A stretch of DNA of 5,867 bases from positions 1 to 5,867 of the forward strand of contig JAEWBS010000108.1 in NCBI GenBank assembly GCA_023391005.1. Direction: 5' to 3'. Made by a program: the position numbers and the translations under genes. This document shows positions 1 through 5,604 of the stretch, piece after piece. A model generated the notes under the pieces. It worked only from the letters and a program-made list of their open reading frames with translations. It had not been told where the DNA came from and searched no databases. Origin of the DNA: Bacillota bacterium. GTDB taxonomy: Bacteria; Bacillota; Clostridia; Oscillospirales; Ruminococcaceae. The first letter of the stretch is position 1. Each line of letters starts with the position of its first letter.

Positions 1-426
1 CCGCAGGATATTTACAACGAACCGATCAACGCCTTTGTGGCCGATTTTATCGGCGAGAGCAACATCATCCCGGGTATTATGCGCCGCGATTATTGCGTCG
101 AGTTTGCGGGCAATAGCTTTGAGTGCGTCGACGTGGGCTTTGACCCCGACCAGCTCGTCGACGTCGTTGTGCGCCCCGAGGATATCAAAATCGTTGATGC
201 CGAAGAAGGCATGCTGACCGGCGTCGTCGCGTCGGTAACCTTTAAAGGCGTGCATTACGAGATGCTCGTCGAGGGCGCGGGCAAGCACTGGATGATCCAC
301 AATACGCTGGCGGCCGAGCCGGGCAAGCTCATCGGCATGAACATTCTGCCCAACGACATCCACATCATGGACCGCGAGGAGGATCGCGTGGCCGATACCA
401 CGGAGGACGGCCATGAAAAGCAGTAA
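1..426 (+). CDS. potA: Polyamine ABC transporter ATP-binding protein PotA, C-terminal part
   Basis: This is the 3' end of the ATPase subunit that powers polyamine import on the cytoplasmic face of the membrane. The frame is open from base 1, so the Walker A, signature and Walker B motifs lie outside the window; 141 residues remain. The fragment begins with the end of the nucleotide-binding domain (PQDIYNEP, then FVADFIGESNI at fragment residues 12-22), a stretch typical of PotA/CysA/UgpC-like ATPases. It continues into a TOBE_2 regulatory domain with VRPEDI at 57-62 and a second segment ending near LPNDIHIM (116-123). The downstream potB, potC and potD genes support the polyamine assignment over other members of this ATPase group. 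It overlaps potB by 14 bases. The tail after the TOBE domain is short and charged (DREEDRVADTTEDGHEKQ). The true start is upstream of the window. Confidence 0.93.
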   Translation, partial: PQDIYNEPINAFVADFIGESNIIPGIMRRDYCVEFAGNSFECVDVGFDPDQLVDVVVRPEDIKIVDAEEGMLTGVVASVTFKGVHYEMLVEGAGKHWMIHNTLAAEPGKLIGMNILPNDIHIMDREEDRVADTTEDGHEKQ

Positions 427-1228
427 GCTGACCGCCTTTCCGTACCTGATCTGGATTGTATTGTTCACCGTCGTGCCGCTGATGCTCGTGACCTATTTTG
501 CCTTTACAACCGAAGGCGGCGAATTCACCTTTGCAAACCTTTCGGCGGTCAGCGAATATGTTGCGGTCATCTTCCGTTCGATCTGGCTGGCCTTTATCGC
601 CACCGTTATCTGTCTCATCATCGCCTATCCGCTCTCATACATGATCTCGCGTATGGCGCCTCATCGCCAGAAAAGCTGCCTGCTGCTGGTCATGCTGCCG
701 ATGTGGATGAACTTTCTGCTGCGCACCTACGCGTGGATGACGCTTTTGGAGAACACCGGCATCATCAATAAGCTGCTGGGCCTGTTCGGTGTCGGCCCGT
801 TTGCGATGATCAACACACAGGGGGCCGTGGTGCTCGGCATGGTATATAACTACCTGCCGTTCATGATTCTGCCGCTCTATTCGGTGATGACCAAAATCGA
901 CAACAGCCTTGTTGAAGCCGCGCAGGATCTTGGCGCGCCGTCCGGCACCGTCTTTTCAGATGTCGTACTACCGCTGTCGATGCCCGGCGTCATGACCGGC
1001 ATTACGATGGTGTTCGTGCCCGCCGTCTCGACCTTTATCATCTCGCGCATGCTCGGTGGCGGCTCGAACATGATGATCGGCGACTTAATTGAACTGCAAT
1101 TCTTGGGCAACGCCTATAACCCGAATCTGGGCGCCGCGATTTCGCTGGGCCTTATGATCCTCATTTTGTTCTGCATGAGCATGCTCAACCAGCTCAACGA
1201 GGAGGATAAGGAGGGCATGATTATATGA
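413..1228 (+). CDS. potB: Polyamine ABC transporter permease PotB
   Basis: One of two inner-membrane permease subunits forming the polyamine channel. The 271-residue length is normal for PotB. About six membrane segments can be seen, near residues 11-31, 57-79, 88-106, 137-158, 192-212 and 239-259. The cytoplasmic EAA loop that docks on the ATPase reads EAAQDLGA at 168-175, followed by LP at 186-187 and MPGVMTG at 190-196. NYLPFMILPLYS (146-157) and LGGGSNMMIGDLIELQFL (214-231) match the PotB pattern I know from Escherichia coli, which separates it from PotC. The ATG at 413 is chosen because GGAGG at 402-406 lies 6 bases upstream. The start sits inside the end of potA, and the stop overlaps the potC start as ATGA, so translation of the three genes is probably coupled. 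Confidence 0.95.
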   Translation: MKSSKLTAFPYLIWIVLFTVVPLMLVTYFAFTTEGGEFTFANLSAVSEYVAVIFRSIWLAFIATVICLIIAYPLSYMISRMAPHRQKSCLLLVMLPMWMNFLLRTYAWMTLLENTGIINKLLGLFGVGPFAMINTQGAVVLGMVYNYLPFMILPLYSVMTKIDNSLVEAAQDLGAPSGTVFSDVVLPLSMPGVMTGITMVFVPAVSTFIISRMLGGGSNMMIGDLIELQFLGNAYNPNLGAAISLGLMILILFCMSMLNQLNEEDKEGMII

Positions 1229-2037
1229 GAAAGCGTCAATCGCTGTTGGGCAGCGGTTATCTCGGCCTCGTCATGGCCTTTTTGTACGCGCCGATCGCGG
1301 TACTGATCGTCTTTTCATTCAACTCCTCGAAGTCGCGCGCGCTCTGGACCGGCTTTACGCTCGACTGGTATAAGCGGATGTTCACCAACGAAGTCATTTT
1401 GTCGTCGCTGGCCAACACGCTGATCATCGCCGTCATTTCCACCGTCTTCGCGACGATTATCGGCACGCTGGCAGCCATCGGCATCAACGCGATGAACCGT
1501 TGGGTCAAGTCGCTGATTTTAAACATCACCTATATGCCGATCATCAACCCCGAGATTGTCACCGGTGTCTCGTTGATGCTGCTGTTTGTTTTTGTGCGCG
1601 ACCACCTCGGCATCCCGATCGAGATGGGTTTTTTAACGCTCGTGCTTGCGCATATTACCTTTTCGATTCCCTACGTCATCTTAAACGTACTGCCTAAGCT
1701 GCGCCAGATGGATAAAAATATTTACAACGCCGCGCTGGATTTGGGCTGCAACCCCGCGATGGCCTTTGTCAAGGTGGTCATCCCTGAGATTATGCCGGGT
1801 ATTATTTCGGGCTTTCTGATGGCCTTTACCTTCTCGCTCGATGACTTCATCATCAGCTACTTTGTATCGGGTACCACCTTCTCGACGCTGCCGATCACGA
1901 TCTATGCGATGACCCGCAAAAAGGTCTCGCCCGAGATCAACGCGCTTTCAACGATCGTCTTCATTGTGGTCATGCTCGTGCTGATCGCGTCTAATTACCT
2001 TGACGCCAAGCGTGAGGCCGAGAAGAAGCCGTATTGA
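1225..2037 (+). CDS. potC: Polyamine ABC transporter permease PotC
   Basis: The second permease subunit, pairing with PotB in the membrane. It has 270 residues, a usual length. Hydrophobic segments lie near 11-31, 62-86, 97-124, 136-156, 190-210 and 240-258. The EAA loop is NAALDLGCNP at 168-177 with IP at 186-187 and MPGI at 190-193; the first residue of the classical EAA triplet is Asn here. SLDDFIISYFVSG (204-216) is a strong PotC hallmark, close to SLDDVVVSSFVTG of the E. coli protein as I recall it. The start ATG is at 1225, four bases into the potB stop overlap, with AAGGAGGG at 1208-1215 placed 9 bases ahead. The C-terminus is short, charged and cytoplasmic (DAKREAEKKPY). The next gene starts 34 bases after the stop, consistent with one transcript. 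Confidence 0.95.
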   Translation: MRKRQSLLGSGYLGLVMAFLYAPIAVLIVFSFNSSKSRALWTGFTLDWYKRMFTNEVILSSLANTLIIAVISTVFATIIGTLAAIGINAMNRWVKSLILNITYMPIINPEIVTGVSLMLLFVFVRDHLGIPIEMGFLTLVLAHITFSIPYVILNVLPKLRQMDKNIYNAALDLGCNPAMAFVKVVIPEIMPGIISGFLMAFTFSLDDFIISYFVSGTTFSTLPITIYAMTRKKVSPEINALSTIVFIVVMLVLIASNYLDAKREAEKKPY

Positions 2038-2057
2038 GGATAAAGGCGCTTTGAAAA

Positions 2058-2064
2058 AGGGGGG
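2058..2064 (+). promoter_or_regulatory. Ribosome binding site that sets the lipoprotein start
   Basis: The purine run AGGGGGG ends 7 bases before the ATG at 2072. The same frame is open further upstream from a TTG at 2000, inside potC, but that longer form would bury the signal peptide under 24 extra charged residues. The site therefore favours the ATG. Confidence 0.6.
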
Positions 2065-2071
2065 CTGTTCC

Positions 2072-2773
2072 ATGGGTGTCAAACGTCGTTGGCCGGTGTT
2101 GCTGGTGGCGTTCATACTGGCCGTATCAATGGGCTGCCAGACCCGCCCGACGCAGCAAAGCGCATCCTTGAGTCTGCCCGCCGCTTCCTCGGAGCCGAGC
2201 AGCGCGCCCGAGGCTTCGGTCGGCGCATCCGAGGCATCAGAAGAAGCGATAACGGTCCCCGAGCCCATCCAGCCCGTCGCGAAGCCGGTGGAGGTGCCCG
2301 CCGTTTTGCCCGAGTCGTCCGAAGCCCAGCTCGCGCCGAAGCCCGAGAGCCAATCGGCCTCGGCGTTCACCGTTCTGCCCAGCCCTGAAACGGTGGTTTG
2401 GCTGGTGGAAAAGCAGGTGTTCTCACTCTCGGAAGTTGCGAAAAACCCGTGGGGTACCGGCGGTATCAGCGGCTATTTTGAGAACAACAGCACCGAGCCA
2501 GTGACGCTGTCTGTGGTAATGACGCTGGAGCATTATGACGGCGCAAATTGGGTTCAGGTTGAATACAGCGGTGACGCTATGCCAAACTGGCCGACCGGAA
2601 ACGGTCCAACCCCGCCCGGCGCGCGCTTGGAGATGCGCGGTATGTCGTGGGGACTCTATATGGATAACCTTGTGCCGGGGCAATACCGTTGGGTCAAATG
2701 GATTGATTCGAGCTATTCGCAGGGGGCTGACTTTGAAGCCTTTTGCATCTATGCAGCGTTTGAATTGGTATAA
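2072..2773 (+). CDS. Putative lipoprotein with C-terminal bacterial Ig-like domain, within the pot operon
   Basis: A 233-residue exported protein that I cannot name. The N-terminus has a basic start (GVKRRW), a hydrophobic core (8-19) and a lipobox-like end, VSMGC, with Cys22 as the probable lipidated residue. The -3 position is Ser rather than Leu, so the lipobox is atypical. Residues about 25-104 form a low-complexity linker rich in Ser, Ala, Pro and Glu, typical of a flexible spacer from the membrane. Residues 107-233 look folded: GISGYFENNSTEPVTL (131-146), then LEHYDGANWVQVEYS (152-166) and LVPGQYRWVKWI (200-211). This arrangement resembles the bacterial Ig-like domain of Big_14 type found in many Firmicute lipoproteins; that is pattern recall, not a search. 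It is co-directional and close to potC, so it is probably co-transcribed and acts at the cell surface. A role in polyamine uptake is only suggested by position. It is not a standard pot component. Confidence 0.78.
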   Translation: MGVKRRWPVLLVAFILAVSMGCQTRPTQQSASLSLPAASSEPSSAPEASVGASEASEEAITVPEPIQPVAKPVEVPAVLPESSEAQLAPKPESQSASAFTVLPSPETVVWLVEKQVFSLSEVAKNPWGTGGISGYFENNSTEPVTLSVVMTLEHYDGANWVQVEYSGDAMPNWPTGNGPTPPGARLEMRGMSWGLYMDNLVPGQYRWVKWIDSSYSQGADFEAFCIYAAFELV

Positions 2774-2880
2774 GAAATGTAACGACGGATGTAAAACCTT
2801 GCTATTTAAATGTGCCATCGATCTTGGGTTTATAAATGTGAAATATCGCTTTTTATAAGCGACAAAAAGGAGATAGATAG
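2774..2880 (+). promoter_or_regulatory. AT-rich gap before potD with a small hairpin and strong RBS
   Basis: This 107-base gap is much more AT-rich than its neighbours. TCGCTT at 2846-2851 and AAGCGA at 2857-2862 are a perfect 6-base inverted repeat with a TTTAT loop, ending one base before the AAAAAGGAG region. AAAGGAG at 2866-2872 lies 8 bases before the potD ATG. A similar 10-mer occurs twice, TTTAAATGTG at 2805-2814 and TATAAATGTG at 2831-2840. I could not find a -35/-10 pair with good spacing, so a separate potD promoter is possible but not shown. The hairpin may be an operator, an RNA processing or stability element, or chance. Confidence 0.4.
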
Positions 2881-4110
2881 ATGAAAAAAATGCTTTCGGT
2901 TTTTCTCGCGCTACTGACGGCGGCGCTGTGTACGTTGCCTGCACTCGCCTTTGATAACGCCGAGCTGTTTGCGGGGCTGGACACCGACTATTACACCCGC
3001 TTTAAAGGGCAGGATATCAGCATCAACGTTTATAATTGGGGCGAGTATATTTCCGATGGTGCCGACGACTCGCTCGACGTCAATCAGGCGTTTGAGGAGC
3101 TGACCGGCATCAAGGTCAACTACACCTTTTACGCGACCAACGAGGAGCTTTACGCCAAGCTGCGCGCGGGCGGCTCGAGCTATGACGTCGTCATTCCCTC
3201 CGAGTATATGATCGGCCGCATGGTCAAGGAGGATATGCTTGAAACGATCAACAAGGATAATATCCCCAATCTCAAGAATATAGACCCCGCGCTGCTCGGC
3301 ATGGACTATGACCCCGATAACGCGCATTCGATTCCCTATACCTGGGGCACGGTGGTGCTCATCTACAACACCGAGCTTGTATCGGAGGATACCGACGTTG
3401 AAACGTGGGATCTGCTCTGGAACGAGAAGTACAAGGGCAACATCCTCATGTTTAACAACCCTCGCGACGCCTATGGCATTGCGCTTAAAAAGCTTGGGTT
3501 TGATATCAACCCCGAGAATCAGGAGCAGATTGATAAGGCTACCGCGCTCTTAAAGGAACAAAAGCCGGTTGTGCAGGCCTATGTCATGGATGAAATTTTT
3601 GACAAGATGGGGGCCGGGGAGGCCGCCATCGCGCCCTATTATTCGGGCGACGCCATCACGATGATGGATGAGAACCCCGCGCTGGCCGCAGCGATTCCGC
3701 GCGAGGGCACCAACATTTTTGTCGACGGCATGTGCATTCCCAAAGGCGCTAAGCAGAAGGAAGCTGCCGAAATGTACATCAACTTTATGTGCGAGCCTGT
3801 CGTAGGCGCCGCCAACTGTGAGTATATTGGCTATTCCACGCCCAACGTAGCTGCTCTTGAGCTGCTTGACGAAGAGATTACCGCCAACCCGATCGCGTAT
3901 CCGCCTGAGGCGGTGCTGGCTAAAACCGCCTACTTCGTCCCGCTTGACGATGCGCTGAACAAGGCGCTCGACGCCGGATGGAAGCAGCTTTTGGCCGACG
4001 ATGAAAACTTTACCTTCTGGCTCGTACCCGCGCTACTGCTACTCGCGGTGGTCGCCAGCGTTGTGATCGTGATGCGCAAGGCTGCTAAAAAGAAGCGCGA
4101 TAACTATTAA
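2881..4110 (+). CDS. potD: Polyamine ABC transporter substrate-binding protein PotD, membrane-anchored form
   Basis: The extracellular receptor that captures polyamine and hands it to PotB/PotC. It has 409 residues, longer than the roughly 350 of E. coli PotD. Residues 1-23 form a type I signal peptide ending in ALA; Cys17 follows Leu and is not in a lipobox. The binding-protein fold (about 45-371) shows VYNWGEYI (50-57), SSYDVVIPSEY (99-109), PYTWGT (152-157), FVDGMCIP (280-287) and IGYSTPN (316-322), all family landmarks. Trp53, Glu55, Tyr56, Asp282 and Tyr318 match ligand-contact positions of E. coli PotD by eye; other contacts differ. Residues 380-398 are a hydrophobic helix followed by RKAAKKKRDNY, a basic stop-transfer tail. 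Thus the protein is probably tethered by a C-terminal helix with the domain outside. The ATG has a good RBS 8 bases upstream. The context of potABC supports the function; exact substrate preference is not determined. Confidence 0.92.
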   Translation: MKKMLSVFLALLTAALCTLPALAFDNAELFAGLDTDYYTRFKGQDISINVYNWGEYISDGADDSLDVNQAFEELTGIKVNYTFYATNEELYAKLRAGGSSYDVVIPSEYMIGRMVKEDMLETINKDNIPNLKNIDPALLGMDYDPDNAHSIPYTWGTVVLIYNTELVSEDTDVETWDLLWNEKYKGNILMFNNPRDAYGIALKKLGFDINPENQEQIDKATALLKEQKPVVQAYVMDEIFDKMGAGEAAIAPYYSGDAITMMDENPALAAAIPREGTNIFVDGMCIPKGAKQKEAAEMYINFMCEPVVGAANCEYIGYSTPNVAALELLDEEITANPIAYPPEAVLAKTAYFVPLDDALNKALDAGWKQLLADDENFTFWLVPALLLLAVVASVVIVMRKAAKKKRDNY

Positions 4111-4158
4111 CGGTCATAGATTTTAATAAACAGTTTTCTGTTTTATTAAAACGGTCAT
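4109..4158. repeat. AT-rich hairpin flanked by 9-base direct repeats
   Basis: AACGGTCAT occurs at 4109-4117, overlapping the potD stop codon, and again at 4150-4158. Between them the arms TTTTAATAAACAG (4121-4133) and CTGTTTTATTAAAA (4138-4151) pair over 13 positions with one bulged base and a TTTT loop. No T-run follows the hairpin, so it is not a classical terminator. TAGATTTTAAT (4117-4127) can also pair perfectly with ATTAAAATCTA at 4177-4187, which would exclude the first hairpin. It may protect the 3' end of the pot transcript, form part of a switch, or be a remnant of a very small insertion. Confidence 0.55.
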
Positions 4159-4269
4159 GCGCTTTTAACGCAGCCAATTAAAATCTAATTCGCGCATCGC
4201 CTGATAGGCGGCGTATTTTAGAAAAACTAGATCTAAGTAGGGCCGAACGATAATTGTCCGGCCAAAACA

Positions 4270-4310
4270 GGGGGCGCCGGTGTTGACAGCGGCGCCCCCG
4301 ATTTGTTGAT
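4270..4310 (+). terminator. Probable intrinsic terminator of the pot operon
   Basis: GGGGGCGCCG (4270-4279) and CGGCGCCCCC (4290-4299) form a perfect 10-base-pair GC stem around a 10-base loop. The + strand downstream is only moderately T-rich (GATTTGTTGAT). On the opposite strand the hairpin is followed by TGTTTTGG, so it could work in both directions. It is the only strong GC hairpin after potD, about 160 bases past its stop. The weak T-tract is the main doubt. Confidence 0.65.
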
Positions 4311-4636
4311 AAAACCGGCTATACCGGCGGGATACCCGTCAAGCTTTAGCCTCACATCAAGCGAAGCGAGCTGAAAATGAGATAGACTTAAAATCAGCGC
4401 GGTAGTCCGTAGGGGAGATGTTGCGCCTCCATGAGCAGTAAGACGGGTGATGTAAAAATTCAGTGCCTTGATGCAGCTGCCGATAATAGGTCCTTATAGG
4501 GTCTAATTAAGTCATCGGTTTGATGGTCATGGTTTGCAAACGCTAGTTGCCGAATCAGGCGCACGATATCTTTTGTCGCATATCGGCCCAGAACATTCAT
4601 TTCACGCATTATAACGAATTAGAGAGGGTGGTTGGC
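4300..4636. other. Non-coding stretch with short inverted repeats, function unknown
   Basis: No supported coding frame is seen on either strand here; frames are broken by frequent stops. Local pairing possibilities include CCGG/CCGG (4315-4318 and 4324-4327), CGGG/CCCG (4328-4331 and 4335-4338), GCTGA/TCAGC (4370-4374 and 4394-4398), GGAG/CTCC (4414-4417 and 4427-4430), and a longer-range ACCCGTC/GACGGGT (4334-4340 and 4442-4448). GTTTGCAAAC at 4532-4541 is a perfect palindrome that could be a protein site. A possible -10 element TATAAC lies at 4610-4615 ahead of the radical SAM gene, but no good -35 is placed for it. I recognise no tRNA, riboswitch, T-box or SRP/6S RNA signature. Matches this short arise by chance, so a structured RNA is only a possibility. 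Confidence 0.35.
4623..4628 (+). promoter_or_regulatory. Ribosome binding site supporting the TTG start at 4637
   Basis: AGAGGG lies 8 bases before TTG 4637. The frame is open back to another TTG at 4547, but those 30 extra residues are not typical of the family, whose members usually begin a few residues before a PAK(T/S)I motif. A GTG at 4628 is a less likely alternative start. Confidence 0.5.
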
Positions 4637-5521
4637 TTGATTACCGTACCGGCCAAAACAATTGTGACCCGCACAAAAAGCACCGAGTGGTTCGGCAGCG
4701 AATATAATATGAATATTTACCGGGGCTGCTCACACGGCTGCATCTACTGCGATAGCCGCAGTGCCTGTTATGGCGATGATAATTTTGAAACGGTCAAGGT
4801 GAAGGAAAACGCGCTGACCCTCATCAACAGTGATTTAAGGCGCAAGGTTAAGACCGGCGTGGTAGCCACCGGCGCGATGAGCGATCCTTATAATCCGCTC
4901 GAAAAGGAATTGCTGCTGACCCGGCACGCGCTTGAGCTTTTAAGTGCCTATCAATTCGGCGTGACCATCGCCACCAAGAGCGATTTAATTACACGGGATA
5001 TCGATATTCTCAGCGAGATCAAGGTTAATTCACCGGTGCTGTGCAAGCTGACTGTGACCGCCTGCGACGATGCGCTGGCCAAAAAGGTTGAGCCGCACGC
5101 CCCGAGCAGCACCCGCCGCTTTGCCGCTTTAGAGGCGCTTTCAAGGGCTGACATCTTTGCCGGAATTCTTCTAATGCCGGTACTGCCTTTTTTAGAAGAT
5201 TCGCTCGAGAATATCGAGGGCGTCGTCCACCGGGCGGCCGAGAGCGGTGCGCGCTTTATTTATCCTGCGTTTGGCGTCACGCTGCGGCAAAACCAGCGTG
5301 ACTGGTATCTGGACGCGTTGGAGCACATCTTCCCCGGTGAAGGTTTGAAGGCCCGCTATGCCCGGCGTTACGGCAACAGCTATGAATGTCGCTGCCCTGA
5401 GGCCGCGGCGCTGTGGCGGCATTTTACCGCGCTTTGCGACCAGAAGGGCATCCTTTACAATATGAAGGATATTATCCGCAGCTATCGTCAGCCGTATCAG
5501 CGGCAAATCTCACTGTTTTAG
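4637..5521 (+). CDS. Radical SAM protein, spore-photoproduct-lyase-like (SPL) family
   Basis: A 294-residue cytoplasmic iron-sulfur enzyme expected to cleave S-adenosylmethionine and generate a 5'-deoxyadenosyl radical. The cluster motif CX3CX2C is clear: Cys31, Cys35 and Cys38 in GCSHGCIYCDSRS (30-42). Other family landmarks are PAKTIVTRTKS (5-15), TGAMSDPYNPLEKE (78-91), TRHALELL (95-102), IATKSDLITRDIDIL (111-125), ILLMPVLPFLED (177-188), IYPAFGVTLRQNQRDWY (208-224) and GNSYECRCP (246-254). This set is typical of Clostridia proteins often labelled SPL-family or SplB-like. Their substrate is not established, and I would not call this a DNA repair lyase, since true SplB is longer and needs a specific cysteine that I cannot place. 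The TTG start is inferred from the RBS and family length. It has no evident partner: the pot terminator region precedes it and cysE has its own promoter 3'. Confidence 0.85.
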   Translation: MITVPAKTIVTRTKSTEWFGSEYNMNIYRGCSHGCIYCDSRSACYGDDNFETVKVKENALTLINSDLRRKVKTGVVATGAMSDPYNPLEKELLLTRHALELLSAYQFGVTIATKSDLITRDIDILSEIKVNSPVLCKLTVTACDDALAKKVEPHAPSSTRRFAALEALSRADIFAGILLMPVLPFLEDSLENIEGVVHRAAESGARFIYPAFGVTLRQNQRDWYLDALEHIFPGEGLKARYARRYGNSYECRCPEAAALWRHFTALCDQKGILYNMKDIIRSYRQPYQRQISLF

Positions 5522-5531
5522 TAGAGATTTA

Positions 5532-5560
5532 TTGCATTGTCGATAGAAATGTGCTATAGT
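5532..5560 (+). promoter_or_regulatory. Vegetative (sigma-A type) promoter for cysE
   Basis: TTGCAT at 5532-5537 and TATAGT at 5555-5560 are separated by exactly 17 bases. A TG at 5552-5553, one base before the -10, makes it an extended -10 element. Transcription would start near 5567, leaving a leader of about 40 bases before the GTG. The leader is AT-rich and too short for a T-box, so no attenuator-type control by cysteine is visible. Confidence 0.72.
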
Positions 5561-5604
5561 ACGAAAGCTATCTTTTTAAAATATTTAAAGAAGGAGGTTT
5601 TACG

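Noticed and set aside
2000..2071. Upstream extension of the lipoprotein frame to a TTG inside potC
   Set aside because: It would place 24 charged residues before the signal peptide, and the ATG at 2072 has its own purine-rich site.
1948..2370. Long open frame on the minus strand across the end of potC and the start of the lipoprotein gene
   Set aside because: It is antisense to two well-supported genes, and its Ser/Ala/Gly/Thr-rich composition mirrors the GC-rich linker on the other strand. No RBS or family resemblance was seen.
2799..2836. Possible potD promoter, TTGCTA at 2799 with TATAAA at 2831
   Set aside because: The spacer is 26 bases, far outside the usual 16-18, and no other pair in the gap was better.
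2423..2944. Minus-strand open frame of 173 codons spanning the lipoprotein gene, the gap and the start of potD
   Set aside because: It is antisense to conserved protein segments, has no recognisable domain and crosses a regulatory gap. It is best explained as a shadow frame.
4120..4160. AT-rich hairpin after potD as the operon terminator
   Set aside because: The stem is followed by ACGGTCAT rather than a T-run; the GC hairpin at 4270-4299 is a better candidate.
4198..4262. Small hairpins CGCCT/AGGCG (4198-4210) and the imperfect GGCCGAAC/GTCCGGCC as an independent riboswitch or attenuator
   Set aside because: They lie between the potD 3' end and its terminator, match no riboswitch pattern I know, and are short enough to be chance or part of the 3' untranslated region.
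4547..4636. Thirty-residue N-terminal extension of the radical SAM protein
   Set aside because: The extension does not resemble the family N-terminus, and no good RBS was seen before the TTG at 4547.
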